Source: Bin80 sp964503085 (GTDB lineage Bacteria > Bacteroidota > Rhodothermia > Rhodothermales > Bin80). From it: a DNA stretch of 26,017 bases. Shown here piece after piece: positions 8,121 through 16,780 of this stretch (positions are counted from its first letter, which is position 1; each line of letters opens with the position of its first letter). The position numbers were made by a program, and so were the translations under genes. The stretch spans positions 1 to 26,017 of the forward strand of contig CAZCYQ010000045.1 of assembly GCA_964503085.1 (NCBI GenBank), read 5' to 3'. Below the pieces are notes generated by a model. It had not been told where the DNA came from. It did not search any database and saw only the letters and a program-made list of their open reading frames with translations.

Positions 8121-9776
8121 TTACGGGTCTTTCTCCACGGGTACGGTCTGGCGCTGAATCGTCAACCCCAGCGCTTTGTAAAGCCGAACTTTTGTACTGC
8201 TGGCCGCCGATGGAATCGCAAAATGACGCTTGGTGGTGTTGTCCCGTACCACGGACACCTCGACTTCACGCAACTGAGCCAGAATCCGCCCCTCACTGAT
8301 GGGTGCCTCGGCGCCGTGCCGCGTGTTGTAGAGTCGACGCAGAATGCGCAGCATCGCAAAGGCGGCAAAGCAAATGGCAATGTGCGCGCGGACCCGGCGC
8401 TCAGTCCAGTGAAACACCGGACGAATCGCCAGGGTGTGCTTCAATACCCGAAAACCCTCCTCAATCTGCCATAACCCCCCGTACTGCGCATATACTTGCT
8501 GACCCGATGACGCCTTGAGGCTCGTCCATACCCCATGCAGGCCCTCCAATTGACGATCCCTTTCAATGGCCGCCGCATTCAGCTTCACCGCACCCCGCTT
8601 AACTTTCAAGTAACGACCGTTCCGGCCAGATCCCTTGACCCCGGACGCCAAACGCTTACGGGCTTTCTTTACCGCTTGCTCCCGCTCGTGGGCGTCTTTG
8701 GCCGCACGCTTCGGACAATATCGCAAAATGAGCCGCCGATCCCCAATGATCACTTCGGTCACCTTCCGCCCATCCGCCGTTGCCTGCCACGAAAGCGCGC
8801 CGGTAACCTTCCGCAATTCCTCCGCCTTCATCGAGCGCAAACGCGCCGCAACCACGTAGTCATGACCCATACTGTGCAGTAAGGCCACATTGTCCGCACT
8901 CAGCATCCCGGCATCCGCCACAAATACCACGCGGTCCAGCGCAAAACGCGCCTTCAACGACGCGATGGCGGGCTCTAGCGTCTTTACATCCGCGGTGTTG
9001 CCTTCAAACAGCTCATAGCCCACCGGCAATCCGTCTCGGGTCTGCATCAGCGCCAAGACCACCTGCACACGGTTGTGCTTACCATCTTTACTGTATCCCT
9101 TCTTGCGGAGTTGGTCCGGCTTGTCCGAGGCAAACGCCAGCGTGGTGACATCAAAAAACAGCACATCCAGCTTGCCCCCGAGCAAGTCCGTCACTTCCCG
9201 CGCCACAATAGACTGCAACTGCGCAATGCGCCGATCATCCACCGCATCCATCATGCGGTAAAACTTGTGTACCGGCACTTCCACGCCATCCTCCTTAGAC
9301 AACTGACGCGCATGAGCCAGCTTGCTCTCCCCTGGGGCCGCCAGACGCAACAACACCGCCTGCCTGAACAGACGCGCAGCCATCGCCTGCCGTTTGGAAA
9401 ACAGCTGATCCAACCCCATACGCGCATACAAGGCCCCAAATACCTCGTGAAAGCCCACACAGACCCGCTTGACCTCCTCAAGCTTGCGGATGTCCGCCAC
9501 CGGGATGGGCTGGGATGACTGCCTACGGTGTCGGGCCTCCAATACCGCATGGGCACTTTGCTCCGATGGAAACAAGGTAGGTCGCACATTCTCCTCAATC
9601 CGCAGCCGTTCCTGTTCCGCGATGTGCAGGAGGGCCTCCAGTGCGGGACCTTCGGGGGCCGTGCCCATATGGCGCACGATCTTCTGCCGCACTTTGCCCT
9701 CCTTCGTGCGGTCATTGCGCACGATCTGGACGGCGATGTTTTGGGTGGTCTTTCGTTTGAGTTTGCGCACGAACAT
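8121..9776 (-). CDS. IS1634-family DDE transposase
   Basis: Transposase that cuts and joins the element's ends. The first in-frame ATG is at 9776 (551 aa, MFVRKLKRK). A TTG at 9806 would add ten residues without better support. With the ATG start, the DDE residues are probably Asp209 (DVLFFDVTTLAF), Asp288 (VVFVADAGMLS) and Glu439 or Glu440 in YGGLWQIEEGFRVLK, the C-terminal Y-x-x-E signature of IS4/IS1634 enzymes. An insertion-domain beta strand between the second Asp and the Glu, and the motif GNTADVKTLEP after the first Asp, also fit. The length matches IS1634-family enzymes, which are longer than most IS4 transposases. The frame has no stop or shift, so it may be active. Confidence 0.93.
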   Translation of the reverse strand: MFVRKLKRKTTQNIAVQIVRNDRTKEGKVRQKIVRHMGTAPEGPALEALLHIAEQERLRIEENVRPTLFPSEQSAHAVLEARHRRQSSQPIPVADIRKLEEVKRVCVGFHEVFGALYARMGLDQLFSKRQAMAARLFRQAVLLRLAAPGESKLAHARQLSKEDGVEVPVHKFYRMMDAVDDRRIAQLQSIVAREVTDLLGGKLDVLFFDVTTLAFASDKPDQLRKKGYSKDGKHNRVQVVLALMQTRDGLPVGYELFEGNTADVKTLEPAIASLKARFALDRVVFVADAGMLSADNVALLHSMGHDYVVAARLRSMKAEELRKVTGALSWQATADGRKVTEVIIGDRRLILRYCPKRAAKDAHEREQAVKKARKRLASGVKGSGRNGRYLKVKRGAVKLNAAAIERDRQLEGLHGVWTSLKASSGQQVYAQYGGLWQIEEGFRVLKHTLAIRPVFHWTERRVRAHIAICFAAFAMLRILRRLYNTRHGAEAPISEGRILAQLREVEVSVVRDNTTKRHFAIPSAASSTKVRLYKALGLTIQRQTVPVEKDP

Positions 9777-9940
9777 GGTACCGGTAATATACGGTACGCG
9801 GCGCAATTATGCAAATCATAAACTAAACTGAACACTACACAACCGGATCGCGGAAATCAGGGCTGAAATGGCCCCAAACACCCCCAAAATGCCCCGAAAT
9901 CACCCGAAAATGCCCATTTGTGACCCCCGAATCAACCCGT

Positions 9941-9956
9941 ACCTGTCGAAGTCAGG
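9941..9956 (-). repeat. IS right terminal inverted repeat
   Basis: ACCTGTCGAAGTCAGG, the exact reverse complement of 7952-7967. Its outer bases supply the premature stop (TGA, complement of 9952-9954) of the interrupted receptor gene. Confidence 0.93.
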
Positions 9957-12432
9957 ATAAGCGTCCCAAAGATTCTCCTGACAAACTGACATAGGCATCT
10001 ACGATCCAATAAGAATCCGAGTACCAGTCAGTGGTCAAACTTACGCGACGCGAGGCTGTATGCTTGGCTGAAAGCCCCGTGCTTAGCGGACCGGAACGAT
10101 CAACAGAAATAACCCAAAGCTGGTCGGGAATGCCTGTAACTTCAGTCCCTGGCAAAGTCCCTTGTCCCTCGTCCACAAGCGGATCACCACTACCGATATA
10201 TTCCGAGTTATTACGCGTATAGGCAGAATAGAGGGATAACTGGTGTGGTAGCTGTATTGTGGCTGAGAGCTCAAATCCTCGCGTATCCAAGCCACCTGCG
10301 TTGAAGTATGCTCCTCCACCCGGGATAAGGTAATTCGGCCCAGCCGTGGTTAGCGGGCCGAGAAACACAATACGATTCTCAAAATCTACCGCATACAACG
10401 TACCACTTAATGCAATCTGATCACCCGAAAATTGCACCCCTATATCAATATTCGACGCGGTTTCCGGTTCAAGCGCATTAAGGCTCCGTCCGGGCACTTC
10501 AAGTAGTGCCGAGCTGAACGCCCTAAAATTTTCGGAGTAGCCTGCAAATAGCCTTAACCCTTCAATTGGTGACTCATATGTGACACCGCCAGAAAAGAGC
10601 AAATCCGAATCAGAACTTGTGGATAAATCCGGATCCATGTTAAATAAATCTGCGCGTGATAGTTCAACGAAGAACTGTCGAACACCGGCACGGGCAGTAA
10701 CAGGCCCCACATAGACAGTCTCTTCAAGGTACCACCTGAATACGCTCTGTGGGAACTCCCAATCGTATTGATGCCAATAAGCCCGTTCGTCAAACATGAA
10801 ATTAAGCGAAGGGTCAAGTATGCGGTGCCAATCCCGGCCGAGAAGACGATTTGAGCGCTCATACCAGATTCCAGAGCTTAGCGTACTCCCGGCCGATCCG
10901 ATTAGTGTAAACCATTCCCCATCTGCTGTAATTCCGGTACGATCCTTTCCGTAGTGGCTGTGGCGATACGACTGAACTGCCGTGGCGCCTGGATGACATG
11001 CAGGATCGACTTCCGGCCCACTCGCTCCATAGTAATTAAATATATATGACGATGTGCACCCAGGCACGGGGGATACAGCTGAGCCATTCCGATCAACAAA
11101 ACGTATCAGGCCGAGTTGCTGTCCGCCACGAATTGGGGGACCGCCCTGCAGTTCCGACTCCGGTCCGCCTTGATCGTCAGAAATGTCAACAATGTACGGA
11201 GGCATCCAGTCCCCTCGGCCTCTATTCCGATGGAAATAGGCTCCCGTAGTGATTGAGATGGCAGAACGCGTCACCCAATCAGCCTTGACGTAACCGAACG
11301 TATTGGCCCGTACCGTCTTCCAGCCACGTCTATAGAATTGATTCAGGTATGGTACGCCTGGCCAGTCACCAATCAGACGGTCCCACCGCGGGTTTGCCCT
11401 GAAGTCAGCTTCGCTGTAGATCCGTTGAGTGTTTTCCTCATTAATCCGATCGTATGAGAAGTAACTGGTGAGATCAACATGCCCAACCGTTGAAGCGAGC
11501 TTCGCAGCGAAGTGCTCTCGTTCATTTTGCGCGGAGCCTTGAATCCAATCGGTCGCCTGTTGGTGGAGTGCAGTTACCCAACCCCGGGCATTCTTCCCAA
11601 ATAATGGCCCTGTGTCTATACGCATAGCGACCCGCCTCGCGTCATGCTCACCGACGGTTGCTGATACCATGTAACGTCGCTCTGATGCGGGATCGTCTGT
11701 GATATAGTTAAATGTTCCGCCCAGTGCCTCCACCGACTGGGAGGCAAGGTCAGCGGTTCCCTGCGACACCTCAATGCCGCCCAGATTCATAATGTCAACA
11801 TAACGATTCGCCTTCGCACCGCTCCAATAATCAGATGTGCCGTTTGAGAACCCATCAATCGTGGTCCCAATCTGAGATTCATTGATCGTGACTTGAAAAC
11901 CTCGCATGGCGACATTACTTGACCAGTCATCCATACCGTAAGCATCTCCATCTTGAACCGTTACGCCAGGAAGGTTGTCAATGACCGATGCCACGCTGGA
12001 AACTGGAGATTGCTGACGTATCATTGGAGCGGCGACCACGTTGCTCGCAAAGATTCTAGCTTCTTCGCCAACAATACTGATTTCTTCCATCTCAACGACA
12101 TCAAGTTGCATCCGGATATCAATTTGTGTAATACCAGGAGTTACCGCGTGGCGCTGCGTTCGAAACCCTACAAAAGAGAAAACCAATACATCATCCTCAG
12201 TTCGGATATCAATCGCGTACACGCCGTCCTGATTCGTGATGGTACCGATAAAAGTGCCATCAATCACAACCGTAACCCCTGCCAAGGGCTCACCAGTGTC
12301 ATCTGACACTACTGTTCCTGTAACGGATATCTGTGCGCTGGCACCCTGATGAAGCAATGAAATCAATAAGATTACAAGAAGGGTACCCTTGATTCTCAGG
12401 ACCTCAGGAACAAACGAATGAATTCGTTTCAT
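9952..12432 (-). pseudogene. TonB-dependent outer-membrane receptor, C-terminus cut off by the IS
   Basis: Encodes the first 825 residues of an active outer-membrane transporter (siderophore-, cobalamin- or similar nutrient-type), then one IS-derived Ser and a stop. The N-terminus has a signal peptide (KGTLLVILLISLLHQGASAQ). A carboxypeptidase-regulatory-like domain follows (VTGTVVSDDTGEPLAGVTV, about 36-120), typical of Bacteroidota receptors. The plug domain comes next (about 125-240, with VIDNLPGVTVQDGDAYGMDD and VAMRGF), then the beta-barrel (YSENFRAF, ETASNIDIGVQF). The missing 43 residues, including the terminal Phe needed for barrel assembly, lie at 7210-7340. Joined across the duplication, the original gene would be 868 codons. 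The substrate cannot be told. The truncated protein is probably non-functional. Confidence 0.9.
9957..10567. repeat. 611-bp direct repeat, copy B (IS target duplication)
   Basis: Partner of 7341-7951, abutting the right end of the IS at 9956/9957. Similarity stops at 10567/10568, where the receptor gene continues with unique sequence. The offset between the copies is a constant 2,616 bp, with no gaps seen. Confidence 0.95.
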
Positions 12433-12849
12433 CGTTGATATAAGGCGATTACAGCGTATAGGGGGTTCGATCGTACATGCATTGGATCGAGGTTCAGGTT
12501 ACTACAGAAAATAGAGCATCGTGGAAAGAAAATTTTCAAACTTTTTGTGCCCTCTACCGACGATTTTGGTTTTCCAGATCTTACCATTGGGATGATCCTC
12601 TCCGGCATTTTACTGTCCAGAGCATGCATTACAAACATCCTTATTCGTCCGCATCGGGGCTGCGGAGATTAACGCGTCCCTGTAGAAGAAGTCAGTGGTA
12701 TCTATGATCACAATTTCATTGATCCTCCGCAGGGTACGCGATCAATCAGTTGGATCGGCGAGCGGTTCATCTGACTGATAATCAGGACGATTGGCCTGTC
12801 GTGTCCCAAGCCCTTGACCAGAATCTGTCATAGTTGGTCAAGATAGGTT
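12433..12849. other. 417-bp intergenic region between the receptor and peptide transporter genes
   Basis: No convincing gene. An open minus-strand frame near 12429-12638 has no recognisable features. Three short symmetric elements are visible: CTTGACCA/TGGTCAAG (12813-12820 and 12835-12842, 14-nt loop), ATTGATC/GATCAAT (12718-12724 and 12740-12746), and CTGATAATCAG. The first begins 8 bp past the transporter stop and may form a stem at the 3' end of its transcript, but no T run follows. The receptor promoter should lie near 12440-12600, but I could not locate it. Confidence 0.4.
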
Positions 12850-14352
12850 CTACTCAACTCTTCCCATCAGTCGCTTAATTAATGGAAACGCAACCAGTGC
12901 TACTGCCCCAGAAACACCAATCGTCATTGCCACATTTCGAAAGAGCTCCGACGGGGCAAGAGTCTCGAGTTGCCCTGCAACTAAACCCGCAAAAAGATTG
13001 CCCAAGGCTGTACCTATAAACCATACCCCCATCATCTGCCCTACTCGACCCGCAGGTGCCAACTTTGTGATTGAAGACAAGCCAACCGGGCTCAAACTCA
13101 ACTCCCCTACCGTGAAGAGGAAATACATAACAACGAGCCATGCGGGGGAAACCAGTGAACCATCCTCTGTATTAGCAGCACCCCATGCAATCACAAAAAA
13201 GCCAGCTGCCAACCCGAGGAGTCCAATGGCAAATTTAAGAGGAATAGATGGGTTTCGCTTCAATCTGGCCAATGTGATCCAGAGAGAGCCAAAGACCGGT
13301 GCGAGAATGATGATGAAAGTGGAATTGACCGACTGCAACCAACTGGCCGGCAGCTCCCAGCCGCCAAGCATCCTGTTGGTTGAGTCACGGGCAAACAAGT
13401 TGAGCGATGATCCTGCCTGCTCAAATCCCGACCAGAAAATTGCAGACAGAATGAAAAGCCAAAAAATTACAATCAGCCGCCTTTTCTCCAGTTTGGTATG
13501 GTTGGCCAGAATCAACAGGTAAGCAAAGAACAGCACGGCGATGACAATTACCGCATAGCCAAGCCAAGTTGCGAGCGTCTCCAGCGATAAAGACTGCAGG
13601 AGTATTGTACCCGCCGCAGCAGCAACCACAAAGGAAACCGCCAACACAATGTACGTGGTCCGTACTTTTTTCTTCTGTTTGTCTTTTGACGTGTTTAGCT
13701 TCAACAGGCCGGCTTCCCCCAGATACTTGGTACCTAGTCTGTACTGAATCAGACCGAGAATCATACCCAACCCTGCCAAGGAAAACCCGTAATGCCAATT
13801 GTAGCCCTCCCCCAGCCATCCGGTGAGAATCGGTCCGGCAAATGCACCTAGATTGATCCCCGTGTAGAAGATCGAAAAACCTGCATCTCTTCTCGCACCC
13901 CCTTCAGGGTACAGATCGCCAACCATCGTGCTAACATTGGGCTTAAGCAATCCGGTCCCTATCACGATAAACATGAGACCAAGAAAGAAACTTGGCGTGT
14001 CTGGCAGCCCCACAAGTGGTCCGGCCATTGTGAAATGACCAAGTGCAATGATGCAACCTCCAACAAAGACCGCCTTGCGCTGCCCCCAAATATTGTCTGC
14101 GATCCACCCGCCAGGCAACGCCAATACATACACGAAAAACGTATAAAGACCGTATATGGCGCCCGCCTCACCCTCACCCAAGCTCAATCCGGGATTGCCC
14201 TCCGTAGCGGCGGCCGTCATAAATAGAACTAACAGCGCACGCATACCGTAGTAGCTGAATCGCTCCCAGAGTTCTGTAAAGAATAATGTAGAAAGACCCC
14301 GTGGATGGCCGAACCATTTCACGGTATGCGGAGGTTCAGTACTGGTTGGCAT
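12850..14352 (-). CDS. POT/PTR2-family proton-coupled oligopeptide transporter
   Basis: Inner-membrane major-facilitator protein (500 aa) importing di- or tripeptides with protons. The first helix carries the family signature FFTELWERFSYYGM (residues 24-37), containing the ExxER motif (Glu27, Glu30, Arg31) that couples proton and peptide binding. A second family stretch is visible at FSIFYTGINLGAFAGPILTG. About 12-14 hydrophobic segments are spread over the protein, and the length fits bacterial DtpT/DtpA proteins. The start ATG at 14352 leaves a typical short cytoplasmic leader. It is transcribed divergently from aspS and lies 417 bp upstream of the disrupted receptor gene, on the same strand. 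Confidence 0.92.
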   Translation of the reverse strand: MPTSTEPPHTVKWFGHPRGLSTLFFTELWERFSYYGMRALLVLFMTAAATEGNPGLSLGEGEAGAIYGLYTFFVYVLALPGGWIADNIWGQRKAVFVGGCIIALGHFTMAGPLVGLPDTPSFFLGLMFIVIGTGLLKPNVSTMVGDLYPEGGARRDAGFSIFYTGINLGAFAGPILTGWLGEGYNWHYGFSLAGLGMILGLIQYRLGTKYLGEAGLLKLNTSKDKQKKKVRTTYIVLAVSFVVAAAAGTILLQSLSLETLATWLGYAVIVIAVLFFAYLLILANHTKLEKRRLIVIFWLFILSAIFWSGFEQAGSSLNLFARDSTNRMLGGWELPASWLQSVNSTFIIILAPVFGSLWITLARLKRNPSIPLKFAIGLLGLAAGFFVIAWGAANTEDGSLVSPAWLVVMYFLFTVGELSLSPVGLSSITKLAPAGRVGQMMGVWFIGTALGNLFAGLVAGQLETLAPSELFRNVAMTIGVSGAVALVAFPLIKRLMGRVE

Positions 14353-14520
14353 TATTTAACGTTCTCTATGGTGACCGGGAAAAGATAAGCGGTTATGCCG
14401 ATATCTATGGGGTTTTCCGTAGAGACCGCTGTCTGCACGGACAGATCCGGTATATTTACGGGTTTCCAGGAATTAATGCAAATCTATCCAGAAAATATGT
14501 CTGGCCCTTCAAACAAATTA

Positions 14521-16326
14521 ATGAACGAACATCCGCCCCGGACACATACCTGCGGCGAGCTTTCTGATATACATCTCGGAGAGAACGTTGTGCTCAAAGG
14601 CTGGGTGGACACACGACGTGATCTGGGCGGAGTGATCTTTGTGGATCTTCGGGATCGCTTTGGTTTAACTCAAGTTGTGTTCTCTCCCCAAGACAGTGTC
14701 GCTGCACACGATCTTGCTGATCGTCTGCGAAGTGAGTATGTCGTGTCGGTAATCGGGATCGTCGCACCACGGTCAAGCGAGACTATAAATCCAAACCTCT
14801 CAACTGGAACGATCGAGGTTCGTGTAGAGAGTCTGACCATTCTCGCTGAATCAGAACCTATACCCTTTCCCGTGTCTGCGCATACACAAAAGATCAAACT
14901 GGCATCCGAAGATCTGCGGCTGAAATACCGCTACCTAGATCTTCGACGACCGGATCTGCAAAATAAAATAGTGCTGAGACACCGGACTTATCAGACGATT
15001 CATCGCTACTTTGATGAACAGAACTTTCTTGAGGTCGAAACACCGACACTCATGAAGTCCACCCCCGAAGGAGCCCGCGATTATCTCGTTCCGAGCCGAG
15101 TACATCCCGGATCATTCTATGCGCTGCCCCAGAGCCCACAAACCTACAAGCAGCTCCTTATGGTTGGAGGCCTTGATCGGTACGTGCAGATCGTGAAATG
15201 CTTCAGAGACGAAGATCTACGTGCGGACCGACAACCGGAATTCACGCAGATTGATGTTGAAATGACCTTCGCGACAGAGGATCTGATTTATTCTTTAACC
15301 GAAGGGCTCTTAGTGGCGCTTTGGAAAGATATCCTCAATGTAGATCTCCCGACCCCCTTCCCCAGATTGTCTTACGAAGATGCCATGCGCAGGTATGGCT
15401 CGGACAAACCTGATCTGCGTTTTGATCTGGAAATATGCGATCTCAGTTCCACTTTCGAGAATTCGGGATTTCGTGTGTTTGATCAGGCACTGTCCGCAGG
15501 TGGTTCTGTATTGGGACTCGTCGCTCCCGGACAGGGAGACCGGGGACGGGGATACATGGACCGCTTGGATAAAACTGTCGTTCGCAAACAAATTGGCGCT
15601 GGCGGCCTGATTTACGTACGGATCCCTTCAGATGGATCTCCTCCAAACTGTTCAGTCAAGGCGCATGTCCTCCCGGATGAGTTCGTGAGAGGCGCCATTG
15701 AAGCCTCGAAAGCCCAAACAGGAGATCTACTGCTTATTCTTTGTGGTCAATGGCCCACCGTTCAGGAACAGATGGGCGCCCTTCGACTGCATATGGCGCG
15801 CGAGCTTGACTGTATTGCAGAAGACACATGGCGGTTCGCGTGGATCACCGATTTCCCGCTTTTACAATGGGATACCCAGGAAAAGCGCTATACGGCTATG
15901 CACCACCCGTTTACCTCGCCCCGAACAGAGGATTTGCAGCTTCTTTCAAGTGATCCAGGTCAAGTTCAAGCGCGAGCCTATGATATCGTGCTCAATGGCA
16001 TGGAGATAGGTGGCGGATCTATTCGTATTCACGATCGAAGAATTCAGGAGCAAATGTTCGCTGTTCTGGGAATAGGTCCCGAAGAAAGCCAAGAGCGATT
16101 CGGGTTTCTACTGGATGCATTGCGCTATGGCGCACCTCCTCACGGGGGGATCGCCTTGGGACTGGACCGCATTACCATGCTACTTTCAGGATCGAGCTCC
16201 CTTCGTGAAGTAATCGCATTTCCAAAGACGCAAAGCGCCCAGGAACCCATGTCTGGAACGCCCGCGACAGTTGCCCCCGAGAGGCTGAGTGAATTGCATG
16301 TTCGGTATATCCCGAAAGCCACATGA
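14521..16326 (+). CDS. aspS: Aspartyl-tRNA synthetase
   Basis: Charges tRNA-Asp with aspartate in the cytoplasm, releasing AMP and pyrophosphate (601 aa). The ATG at 14521 is chosen because the family N-terminus (RTHTCGEL...GWVDTRRDLGG) follows at once. In-frame ATGs at 14395, 14476 and 14497 would add non-homologous residues. Present are an N-terminal anticodon-binding OB fold, class II motif 1 (about residue 173, TPTLMKSTPEGARDYLVPSR), motif 2 (about 227, FRDEDLRADRQPEFTQID), a bacterial-type GAD insertion, and motif 3 (about 546, GLDRITMLL). Leu follows RRD where many non-discriminating enzymes have His, so it is probably Asp-specific (inference). It overlaps the pyrophosphatase-like gene by ATGA, and two tRNA genes follow. 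Confidence 0.96.
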   Translation: MNEHPPRTHTCGELSDIHLGENVVLKGWVDTRRDLGGVIFVDLRDRFGLTQVVFSPQDSVAAHDLADRLRSEYVVSVIGIVAPRSSETINPNLSTGTIEVRVESLTILAESEPIPFPVSAHTQKIKLASEDLRLKYRYLDLRRPDLQNKIVLRHRTYQTIHRYFDEQNFLEVETPTLMKSTPEGARDYLVPSRVHPGSFYALPQSPQTYKQLLMVGGLDRYVQIVKCFRDEDLRADRQPEFTQIDVEMTFATEDLIYSLTEGLLVALWKDILNVDLPTPFPRLSYEDAMRRYGSDKPDLRFDLEICDLSSTFENSGFRVFDQALSAGGSVLGLVAPGQGDRGRGYMDRLDKTVVRKQIGAGGLIYVRIPSDGSPPNCSVKAHVLPDEFVRGAIEASKAQTGDLLLILCGQWPTVQEQMGALRLHMARELDCIAEDTWRFAWITDFPLLQWDTQEKRYTAMHHPFTSPRTEDLQLLSSDPGQVQARAYDIVLNGMEIGGGSIRIHDRRIQEQMFAVLGIGPEESQERFGFLLDALRYGAPPHGGIALGLDRITMLLSGSSSLREVIAFPKTQSAQEPMSGTPATVAPERLSELHVRYIPKAT

Positions 16327-16733
16327 CGGATGCTTACCTGTCAACCCTGCAAAAGCATTTTTCATGGGATCGGTGGGAGCAGTTGATTCGCGCTGAAGGT
16401 ATAACATTAGACCGTCCTCGACGTACGGCGCACCCCAGATATCCAGAAATAATCTACCCAATGGACTATGGATTTATCCGCAATACCACAAGTTCTGACG
16501 GGGCTGAGGTAGATGTATTCGTAGGTTCAGGTGTAGATCGACTAGTTGGATTGATTTTGACGTCCGATTACCGCCAAGGCGACCGGGAGATCAAGCTGCT
16601 TTGGCGCTGTTGTCCCTCAGAAGTATATCTGGCACATGGCTTCATCAATTTTGACACTTCAAAGTTAAAGGGACGATTGGTGATGCGGTTTCCAATGAAG
16701 ACACTCTGGAACATGCAGCCAGTAAAACATTAA
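16323..16733 (+). CDS. Short, divergent inorganic pyrophosphatase-like protein
   Basis: A 136-residue protein resembling the core of family I inorganic pyrophosphatases, which hydrolyse pyrophosphate to phosphate. The segment YPMDYGFIRNTTSSDGAEVD aligns with the E. coli PPase region CNYGYINHTLSLDGDPVD. The first and last metal-site aspartates are kept (DGxxVDVFV), but the middle one (Asp67 in E. coli) is Ala. The later pair survives as SD..QGDREIK. The protein is about 40 residues shorter than E. coli PPase. The ATG overlaps the aspS stop (ATGA), so the two are probably translated together. It may remove the pyrophosphate made by the synthetase, or be a non-catalytic relative. Family placement is moderately sure; activity is uncertain. 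Confidence 0.7.
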   Translation: MTDAYLSTLQKHFSWDRWEQLIRAEGITLDRPRRTAHPRYPEIIYPMDYGFIRNTTSSDGAEVDVFVGSGVDRLVGLILTSDYRQGDREIKLLWRCCPSEVYLAHGFINFDTSKLKGRLVMRFPMKTLWNMQPVKH

Positions 16734-16780
16734 ACTCTGGGAGATTGCCGTAAATTGCCCGGCCAGTTCTCGTACATATT

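Larger units (their letters stand above)
7952..9956 (-). mobile_element. IS1634-type insertion sequence, 2,005 bp, intact
   Basis: A complete element with perfect 16-bp terminal inverted repeats, CCTGACTTCGACAGGT at 7952-7967 and its reverse complement at 9941-9956. It holds one transposase gene on the minus strand (8121-9776). The non-coding ends are 169 bp (left, with a stem-loop flanked by T/A runs at 7986-8022) and about 180 bp (right, with a C-rich plus strand). The element is visibly more GC-rich than its surroundings, suggesting recent acquisition. It sits inside a TonB-dependent receptor gene and is bordered by 611-bp direct repeats of that gene. IS1634 of Mycoplasma mycoides and IS1549 of Mycobacterium smegmatis are known for long, variable direct repeats, which supports the family placement. 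Confidence 0.92.

Noticed and set aside
8121..9835. Long overlapping frames on both strands within the IS as extra genes
   Set aside because: They are shadows of the GC-rich transposase gene; no motifs or plausible starts are seen, and the DDE transposase explains the region.
12429..12638. 69-residue minus-strand frame overlapping the receptor start
   Set aside because: No recognisable features; it occupies the likely promoter and leader of the receptor gene and overlaps its first codons.
14395..14520. N-terminal extension of aspartyl-tRNA synthetase
   Set aside because: Conserved AspRS sequence starts just after the ATG at 14521; the 42 extra residues match nothing known in the family.
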